Assembly (NCBI GenBank): GCA_977017575.1
Contig: CDRNVI010000140.1
Coordinates: 62,001 to 126,000 of the forward strand
DNA length: 64,000 nt
Reading direction: 5' to 3'
Source of the DNA: Paramoeba atlantica
Taxonomy: Eukaryota > Discosea
The first letter of the stretch is position 1. Every line of letters starts with the position of its first letter. Under the pieces are notes generated by a model, which was not told where the DNA came from, did not search any database, and saw only the letters and a list, made by a program, of their open reading frames with translations. Positions 55,524 through 64,000 of the stretch are shown here, one piece after another. Made by a program: the position numbers and the translations under genes.

Positions 55524-58500
55524 ATGGCCTCCAAAACAAGGGTCACCGTTTGTTTGGATGGAGATGCTGAAAACCAAAAATGCATGCTTGTTCCACAAGT
55601 TGAATGGGGTGTTTTCTTGGCTTCCATTCAGAAAAAATTTTGTTTGGATGAAATTCCACTTACGGTAAAAATAGGAACTGTTGTTCCAGAATCTCAAACC
55701 CAAAGAAAAGTTTTTAATAATCTCTTGAAAAAACAGGTGAGAAATGAAAAAGGTGGCGAGATTGATGATGTTGATTTAATTCGTGATGACGAGACCCTTT
55801 TCGCCTTCTCGGAGAGAGAAAAATTCAGAAACAGCATTTCTGACAAAAAACGATCACCAAGAAAACTTCCTCGCTTTTCCGATCGGAAAAGAGCAAAAAG
55901 GTCCTCTTTGTGAAATCTACCTTACAATTCGAGATACTGACCAGGTTATCCTCCAATAGCTCATCTGACCTCAAAGTGCAACTCCTCCGTCCAAAAGACC
56001 CCAAGCCCAAGGCTGCGTCTTCCCCAACCACAGATCGAAAGAAAGGTCAAAAGAGAGAATTTAAAAAAAGAAAGACGAAAAGAAAAACGGTTGCTGTTGA
56101 TGGGCAAGACGGAGACCAAGAACAAGGAAATGGAAGAAGAAGGGGGGAGAGTTTTGATGGTATATTGAAAGAAGAGAAGAAAAAAGGGAAAAAAGAGACT
56201 CTCTCTAGTAGAACCAGAGAGAAAAAAAAAGAAAGAGGGAACAGTGATACACAAGAAACTCCACTCAAAAAAGGATTGAAACCAAGAGGCAAAAAAAGAA
56301 AAACCCTAGTTGAAGAGAACAAAAGTAGTCCATACAACCAAAATCTGTCTTTGCAGACAACAAGTGAAGCATTCTTTCCTTTCCAATCTCAAGAAGAAGA
56401 ACCATCGGATTTTTTTCAAAGTGTTCATTTATCAGAGGTTTTTTTTGTCTCTTTCTTCACAAATAAGAGAATTTGAAGCTGAATGTAATTTCTAATATTT
56501 TTTAGCCTTGGATTCGATCAGGAGAGAAAGATTTTGATATTAATGAAATTGATGCGGAAAGAGTGGCCATTAGTGAGAGGCCAAACAAAGATTCACTCGA
56601 CATTCTCTCCTCCGTTGCCCGACTTGAACGACTCCTCTCTTTGATGAAGAAATGTTTTTTTTATTTTTCCATTTTTTTTTTCTTTCTTGAAGTTTTGTAA
56701 AACCAAAGGAAAATAGATTTGGATCAAGAGAATTCAAATGAAGCACTCACTGCAAAAGTGGTGGATTTGGTGACTGTTGTTCTTCTTGAAAAAAAAGAAC
56801 TTGAACTTCGATTGGATCCCACAGAAGTTACGACAACGAAAAAAAAGACCTCCCCGGATCCAACATATCAACCTATTGAGACTCCAAAACAGAAGGATTT
56901 GCGCAACAGGGTATGTTTTTCCATCTTTTCTCATTTTATTTTTTTCTTTTTTTCAGTCAGTTCAATTGATCATTTTCTCTCTCCCCATTCTCTTCATCTG
57001 CCGATCTAGGTGTGGATATCTGGATCGTTTTATTGTGATTACGAGAGCCAAATTGAATCATTTATTAAATTAAAGAAGCCCGATTATGAACACCGCCAAA
57101 GTTTAATTCAGGTCTTTTCTTTTGGCTCAATCCTTGTTTTTTCGAGAGTTTGATGCTTATCAAAATGAGCACACTAGGAGCTGGCAGGCATGTATCTTTC
57201 AGATGAAATTGGAGATGATCTCACTACCTTAACTGTCATGCGTTCATTGGCTTCTCTTGACAGTATTGATGATTCTTTCACGACAGTTGTGTGTGGGAGT
57301 AATACAATTGCTGTGAAGGTTTTTTCTTTTTTTTTCGTTGATATTTTTGGTCTTTTGATTGATTCATTCCATTTTTTTAGACTGAGACAGGGAAGTTAAT
57401 GATGATGGGAGGAAGGAAACTGAAGAATTCCTGTCTTAATAGGTCAGCCTTCCATCACAATCCTAATGTGGTTCCAGCTCCTGTAGAGGTTTTGTTTTGG
57501 CTCACTTGCCTCTTTTATCCTGAACTACACCACCCTAAAATTACCAATAGGGAGATTTCAAAAATGTTCTCCTTTTTGAGAGTGGAACATCCCATACACT
57601 TCTCTCAGACAACAAAAACCATCTTTTTTCTTTTGGGTACAATATTGATCTTACAACAAGGGTTCAAGATTCTCAATTCCAATCAAAAACACTAATTACT
57701 GGGCAACTTGGTACTTTTTTCTCTGGTATTTTCTGAATGATTTTTACTTCTCCCCTAAAAATGATTTCTAGGTCACTCCCTTGGTTCAGCTGATTCTGAG
57801 ATCGATATTGTTGAGGTTGCTTCCCCACACCAATCTTTTTGCAAAAATTCATTCTCGTCGTCAAGAGTTTCTCATCTCGTATGAATAGGCACTCCCTTCT
57901 GGGATTGTTTTCAAAAGCTTAGCATGTGGTGGGGCACATAGTTGTGTGCTGGTTGAACAGCCGGAACTTGGTTCTTCCTCTCCTGTGTATTCTTGGGGAT
58001 CTAATGAACAAGTTAGTGATCGATTCAATTGAATAACCACACACACATATCTGTTTGGCACTCTTAACGTTTTTTTTTAGGGTCAGTTGGGACATGATGG
58101 TCAATCAACGAAATCTGTGTGGTTGCCACGATGTGTCTCTGCTCTCGAAACAGTGGATGTTGTCCAAATTGTGTGTGGAGGAGAACACACACTAGCCCTG
58201 AGTCGATCAGGGTCGATTTATGGTTGGGGGTGCAACAAATTCGGACAATCTGGCCATAGCCAGGGCCCATCAAGCTCTCACCCAATTTTAGTTGCTGATT
58301 TGGAAGATAAGAATGCCACTCAAATTGCTGCAGGGGCCCAATTTTCTGGGGCGTTAACAAGAGGTCTAGACCTTGTTGAAAAAAAGATCAATTTTTTTGA
58401 GAAATTAATTTTTATTTTTTTTTGATAGATGGGCGTGTACATACTTGGGGAAGTAACATACATGGTGAATTGGGAAGAGCAACAAAAAATTTTTCATTTA

Positions 58501-60589
58501 AACCCAAGATTGTCCCATCGATTCAAGGCGTCAAATATCTGCGATGTGGGGATTATAGATGTTCTGTGATCACTTTTGATGGATATCTGTACGCTTGGGG
58601 TCAACTCTGCTCCAAAGATTTTGTGAGAGACACCCAAACCCCTATTTTGATTGACCATTTTTACAACAAAAAAGATGTTTGGGTTGGTGATGGAGATTGT
58701 GGGAAAACCCATTGTGTTGCATTAGAGGATGGGAAGCTGTCTCATTCACTTCATTTCTTTAAGAAAGAGGTGAAACACAAGTTCCAAAACCTTTCTCTAT
58801 TGCAAGAAACTCTCGCGAAAGTTCCTCCACATTTGTTGTCTGCTTTACAAATGAGGGCTTATAATGAGCTTCTAAAGGTTTGCTTTTTGATTAGGAAAAA
58901 GAAAAAAACAAATTCAATTTACTCGTTGAGACTGAGCTGACTCTTTTCAGAGCCAATCTCTGGAGCTAGCGATGTTGTCTCTCAGTACTTACGAAATCCA
59001 TTTGTGTGAGAAAGGAGCAGATCACAACAAAGGCCCCTTTGATGAAAAAAGTTCGTCTCATCCTTCAGAGATTGCAGAGATTTCCATTCAAAATCTCTCT
59101 GGGTATCTCTTTTTTTTTCTCTTTTCTTCTTTCTTTGCTTTCTTTTGATAATTGGATTTTCCAAAGTTGGAAAGTAGATGTTGAGTTAATAGCACCAATG
59201 CCAGCACCGTTTGTTGTCGATAAGATACAGTTTCAACTTAAAAAAACAGAAACTAAATCTTTTCGTTTCTGTCTGAGGCAAAGTAATTTTTTCTTTTTTT
59301 AATTTTAAAAATTGCAATTTGTTAATTGTTCAAAAGATACAAAACGACAGCGAGGGGAAAAAGGAATATTCCACATCAAGACGTATCACAGTCGATTTCC
59401 AGAACTAATGAGTTTGTATTTTATCTTTTTTGAGATTCACTCTGCAGTTCGAGAATATAAGGTTTTCTCTTTTTTTTTACAATTCCTTTTTTTCCTTCTC
59501 ACACTTCTCTCTTTTTTAATTTTGGATCTTTTTTCAATTTCTTTCTTCTTTTAAAATAGAATATTCGGTCTCTGGTCCAAGTCCCAGGAAAAGCTTCAGT
59601 CTTCAAAGTAAAAGATGTTGCAGGGGGTGGGACATTTGTCCAAAAGAAATTGTCAAAAATTGGGACTCCTGATGGAGAACATGAGGCAATGAGAGCGGAA
59701 ATTGAGCTCATGCGTAATTTGACCTCTCTTGGATGTGGTTATGTGGTCAAATATGTGGATGAGAGCGAAGATAACGAGAGTATTTCTTTGTATATGGAAT
59801 ATTTTGAGTGTAGTTTGTTGGATTTGATTCGGGGAAAGAGAGAGAGAGGAAAAATATTTTCAGATCTCAGGATATGTGACTATATTATGCAAATTGCACA
59901 GGGGTTTGTTCTTTTTTCCTGCCACTGCTTTCCTGTTTTTATTTACTTACTATTTTAAACAGGCTCAATTACTTTCACAGCCTCTCTCCTCCAATGCTCC
60001 ATCGAGATATCAAAAGTGATAACATTTTTGTTGAAGGAGAAGGGAAAGAGAGAGTAATGAAGATCGGTGACTTAGGGGAATGTGCGCGACTCAGTGAAGA
60101 TGTGAATGTTTTGCCAATTGCAGGAACACCCGGTTTTATTGATGCTTCAATTCTTCAAAAACAACCTGCGACTCTATTTGCTGATGGTTTGTCATCTTCT
60201 CTTTTTTTTTCTTTGATTCTTTTCTTAATTTTTTTTTTGTTTTCAGTGTTTTCTCTGGGAATGGTGATGTTTGAACTGCTTTCTCTTCAAAGACCATTCT
60301 TCGATGCAAAAAATAGATTTGAAATCGAAAAAAGAATTCTTCAAGGACTTCGACCAAAATTCCCAGAAGATTGTCCTGGATTGTCTGACAGGTATTTTTC
60401 TCTTTCTCTTTACTCCTTATCTTTTTTCTCACAAGTCAAAAAAACAGAGATCCAAGACTGATGGAGTTATATCTCAAGATGACAGATCGAGGAGAAGAAC
60501 GCCCAAATGTGAAGGAAATTGCTCAAAGACTAAAACTCATCCAAGATGACCTCTTGAACCAAAAGCAGAAAGAAAAAGAAAAAATTTAA
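55524..60589 (+). CDS. PB1-like / RCC1-repeat / protein kinase multidomain protein
   Basis: Nineteen exons join with consistent phases into 1284 aa: 55524-55900, 55960-56437, 56506-56653, 56717-56910, 57010-57111, 57178-57318, 57381-57488, 57551-57710, 57772-57815, 57889-58011, 58081-58363, 58429-58877, 58951-59102, 59167-59282, 59337-59461, 59560-59903, 59963-60186, 60247-60391, 60448-60589. Residues 4-100 look PB1-like (ending IDDVDLIRDDETLFAF); 110-280 are Lys/Glu-rich; a helical stretch follows. From about 465 to 820 lie RCC1 repeats (LACGGAHSCVLVEQ, VCGGEHTLALSRSG, IYGWGCNKFGQSG, VHTWGSNIHGELG), a propeller fold. After a beta-rich linker, 1001-1270 is a kinase: HRDIKSDN near 1128, DLG instead of DFG near 1151, AGTPGF then IDAS where APE is expected, DVFSLGMVMFELL. 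The missing APE and weak glycine loop leave activity uncertain. Animal NEK8/NEK9 have the opposite order. Substrate unknown. Confidence 0.82.
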
Positions 60590-60780
60590 ATTAACAGAAC
60601 AAAAATCATCAAATGAAAAAAATGAAAGAACAAAAAAACTAATCCAAGAGTTGTTGTATTTTTTTTGAGATCAATTTTGAATTGCTTTCCAAAAAATCGG
60701 TCCCAGAAAAAGAGCCCTATTTTTTGTGTTCGGGGTTTTTTTTTAGGTTGTGGGTTGGGAAAAACCGTGGGTTGAGAAAG

Positions 60781-63700
60781 ATGAGCTCCTCCAACAAGAA
60801 AAGATTTGGTGATGAGGATGAGGAGGACGATGATGACTTTGATGGTGATGATGATGACGATGACGATGGTGATTATGATGAAGAAGAGAGTGACGATGAC
60901 GGTGATGGGCTTTGGGTGATCTCTTCATCGGATGAGGAAAAAGATGAAGAGATCGAAACTAAACCTCATCAAATTCTGATTGAAGGAGAAGCAACCGTCG
61001 CTTCTATTTATTCCCCCTCTCTTGAGGCTGCAAGTGATCACGATTCCAATTCCGATTCTGAGAATGATGAACCTGAAGGAAAGTACGATTCGCCGAGCTG
61101 TTCTTCACAAGAAGAAACCACTCTCAAGACCTCGCAATCCTTCATCTCTGTTGGAAAAGTTCAACCTTCGACGACGTCCAATGCAACATCTTCTTTCACT
61201 CTTGGTTCTGCAAGAAGTCGCAGTCCACCTCCGACAGATGAAGAAATGAATTTGTCTCGAGTCAGGGCAAGGGCTGGAACCGTTGCCCCAACACAAATTG
61301 GGATGGAGTTGATCAATAAGTATTCTTCAAAGGAATACCACGAAAGGGCTCGCCTTGCAACCTCATCAGCCATTGAGGGGAGTCTGAGTGGGTCTCAATC
61401 TCTCGAAAACCTTGCTCTATCTTCTCGGTTAAGTTTGGCTGCAGAACCTGCTTTTCATACCCCGATTGTATCTACTCCGTTTTTTAAACGTTCTGAAGAC
61501 GCCCCTTCACTTCCCAAAGGAAAAAGGAAGATGGTGATTGGTAAACGTCCAGCTTCTTCGATGGCAGTACCAAAAGAGCAAGAGAGTGAGTCCCAGACAG
61601 AAAAGGAAGAAAAGGAAGAAAAGGAAGAAAAGGAAGAAAAGGAAGAAAAAGATGAAAAAGATGAAAGTGAAGGAGAAAAAGGCACAAGACAACAAGATGA
61701 GATCGAAGAGAAAAAAGAAGAGAAGTTGAATGAAAGTGAAGTGACAAGGACTGAAGAAGAAGCAAACGAAGAGCAAGAAAGTGATCAAATCGATGAAAAT
61801 CAAATTGAATTACAGAAAAAATTCGAGGAACTGAATGAAAAAGAGTCCGTTGAAGATCAACAAAAGAGAGAAGAGAAAGAAAGAAAGAGTCTTAAGGCTG
61901 CTCGAAACCATGTGTTGCAGGAGTTTGTAATGACAGAAAACAAGTATGTGAGAGATCTGCGTCTTTGTTTGAAGAAATTTGTTGCCCCAATCACAGAGAA
62001 GAGTCTTTTAGGAGAGAGAGAGATTTATGCTGTCTTTTGTAATATGTCTCAGGTTCATTTTTTGTTCAACAAAATTCTTTTCTCCTTTAATTTGTTTCTT
62101 ACCTTTTTTCTTTCTTTCTTTCCTTTACAGCTGGCAGATGCCAATGAACTCGTCTTGCATGACCTTGAACGGGAAGTTGTAATGACTGAGACAGAAGATA
62201 TTTGCATCGGCAGAATCTTTGAATCCCATCTTGAGGTGCACATTTTTCCCCCATCTCCGTTTTGTCTTTCCTTTATTTTAATGTCAACAAAATAGAACTT
62301 AATGCCACTCTATGCGATTTTTTGTGTCAATCAATCACGAACAATGCGTTTGCTTGAATTACATAAAGAACAAAATAGCCCTTTTGCTCAGTTTGTCGAA
62401 GAGATGATTTCTGATCAAGAGTTGAGTGGTTTACCTCTTCTCAGTTACGTCATCAAACCAGTACAAAGGTTGTGTAAATATCCTCTTTTACTCCGGGAGT
62501 TGATAAAAGCAACCCCTCCATCCCATCCTGACCATTTCCCTATCCTTTCTGCGTTTCAAAGAACACAAGAGCTTGTGGATGAAGTCAATGAACTTCAGGT
62601 TTTAAATATTTTGGGTGGAAAGAATCTATCTTGAAAATTTACCTTTGTTTGGACAGAGATTATCAGATACAACAAGACAACTATTGGAAATTGAAAAGCA
62701 GTTGAATGGAGCGCTTGACACACAATTGCTCAAACCTGATCGGCATCTCATTAAAACTGGCAGGTTTTTTCCCTTTTTCAGTCTTTTTTTTCATTTTTTT
62801 CGCCTAACTCTTATTTTTGCAAATTAATAGAGTTGAGAGTGGCCAACAAGTGTGGTTATTTGATGATGCTATTTTATTTGCCGTTCGGCAGCGTAGTATT
62901 TTAGGAAATGCCTTTGGAGATGCCTTTTTAGGAGATACCAAGTTCTCTTTCATTTTATTATCTCTCCCTAGCTTTTTTTCTCTCTTTAGCACCTCCTTAT
63001 TTTTCACTCCCTTACAAAATTGACAGGTATGATGTGGAAGTGTTTTTTAGCTTAAAAGGTAAGAATATGAACCTGAGCCAGTGTGAAGATGGTAAAGTTA
63101 ATACGGAATTGGCAATTGATGGGCAGGTATATTTTTCTTTTCCACAAAAATCAAAGAAGTTAGGAGAAAGAGACATTCTGGAAGAAGAGGGAAGAGAGAG
63201 AAAAAAATCCTCTGAGTTGTGATAAAAACAGATTCTGTATTCTTTTGTTATTGGAGAAAATTCTGTAGAGTGGCCGAAGGCAATTCGATCTTCGATTGAT
63301 CGCGCAAACGGATCGAAGTTCTTCTGCTGTTCTTTTTTTCTCTATTATTTCGTTTTCTGAATGAACCTAAACAGATGTACTTGCTCAACTTGTGCTGGAG
63401 TGGCAAATCCCCCGCCCAACAGAAACTATGGGACAGAAGAAGAAGGGGCTAAAATTTGTTTGAAATATGTTGATCCGGAAGAACGCATTTTGGGTTGGAA
63501 TAGTCTCACCATGAGGACCCTTGTCCTTGAGTCAGGGGGTTTTACACTCCGTTCTGATGAATCTCAGGTTAATTCTCATTCCTTTCTTTGGTAATAAGGG
63601 TTCGAAAAAAGGATTGGGTAAGTGAATGTTAATGATGACCTTTTTTTTATTTTCAGAAACGATATTTATATTTGTTTACTGATGCATTGGTGATTACGGA

Positions 63701-64000
63701 ACGAGTATCAGCAAACTTTTTTGCCTTTAAAAAATTGATTATTTTGAAGAATCTTCGAGTCTTGGAGACAGAGGTTTTCTTTCTTTTTTTCCCTCCTTTC
63801 CTTTTTGTTCTCTCTTTCCTCTGAGATAACCATCCCCTGTGAATAGGAGAAAAATGGCCTCCCGCTTGTGTATGTTCGGAAAAATGGGCGTTATCTCTCC
63901 TCGACTTTCAATTGTAATCGAGAAGTTGCAGCTCTTTGGATCGAAGTTTTGAAAGAAGATCTTAAAGTTAAAACAATAGCTGAATCTGTACTCTTTTTTG
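60781..64000 (+). CDS. RhoGEF: acidic N-terminus, DH domain, two PH domains (3' end outside window)
   Basis: Predicted guanine-nucleotide exchange factor for Rho-family GTPases, acting at membranes and on actin. The start is ATG 60781 (MSSSNKKRFG), 191 bp after the kinase gene. Exons: 60781-62052, 62131-62235, 62296-62598, 62657-62763, 62831-62941, 63027-63126, 63232-63317, 63375-63567, 63657-63773, 63847 to beyond 64000. Residues 10-50 are an Asp/Glu run and 273-295 are KEEKEE-type repeats. DH domain about 373-570: NHVLQEFVMTENKYVRDLRL, then the signature LPLLSYVIKPVQRLCKYPLL. PH1 about 585-700 (WLFDDAILFAV); PH2 from about 745 (GFTLRSDESQKRYLYLFTDA). CTCSTC lies between them but is too short for a FYVE finger. 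All splice phases agree. The acidic and repeat tracts sit on codon-level microsatellites. Target GTPase unknown. Confidence 0.88.

Noticed and set aside
55910-56476. Separate Lys-rich gene
   Set aside because: It has no ATG start in frame, and a GT-AG intron at 55901-55959 joins it in phase to the preceding exon; it is an exon of the RCC1-kinase gene.

Overview
This is a nuclear window from an AT-rich eukaryote, probably unicellular. Three protein genes at the right end carry many short GT-AG introns (about 44-105 bp, T-rich before the acceptor). The left 53 kb is nested mobile elements: LTR retrotransposons, a LINE family with APE endonuclease, reverse transcriptase and RNase H, two tRNA-headed SINE families, and large DNA transposons with terminal inverted repeats (TIRs). 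I cannot name the organism. Abundant TG/CA exchanges between repeat copies suggest cytosine methylation at CpG in the repeats.

Layout. 1-324: reverse-strand LTR cut by the window edge. 325-530: copia protease fragment. 642-1020, 6688-7083 and 15278-18091: pieces of an old Ty3/gypsy-type element (G1), separated by a young coding-free LTR element (1021-6687, 571-bp LTRs, GAATG target duplication) and by a large TIR transposon, copy A (7084-15277). 18190-23554: two LINE copies peppered with SINEs. 23555-32742 plus 47342-48278: a third LINE, interrupted by a broken copia element (23828-27545, GATTG duplication), SINEs, and a chromovirus (G2, 32743-47341, 191-bp LTRs). G2 in turn holds TIR transposon copy B (34899-42131), a solo LTR and an 873-bp TIR element. 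48283-50785: reverse-strand gypsy relic G3. 52586-53110: another chromovirus relic.

From about 53.1 kb the sequence becomes CpG-richer and genic. Three genes lie head to tail on the plus strand: a TAF8-like TFIID subunit (53888-55222, 4 exons, 376 aa), a PB1-like/RCC1/protein-kinase protein (55524-60589, 19 exons, 1284 aa) and a DH-PH-PH RhoGEF (from 60781, running off the window).

The most interesting object is the TIR transposon of copies A and B. Besides a DDE-type transposase region it carries a SET-domain gene with a zinc-finger N-terminus, a Gln-rich gene with an apparent intron, and an unidentified reverse-strand gene fired from a duplicated intergenic region. It is a mobile element that appears to bring its own histone-methyltransferase-like protein. 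Neither copy is intact.
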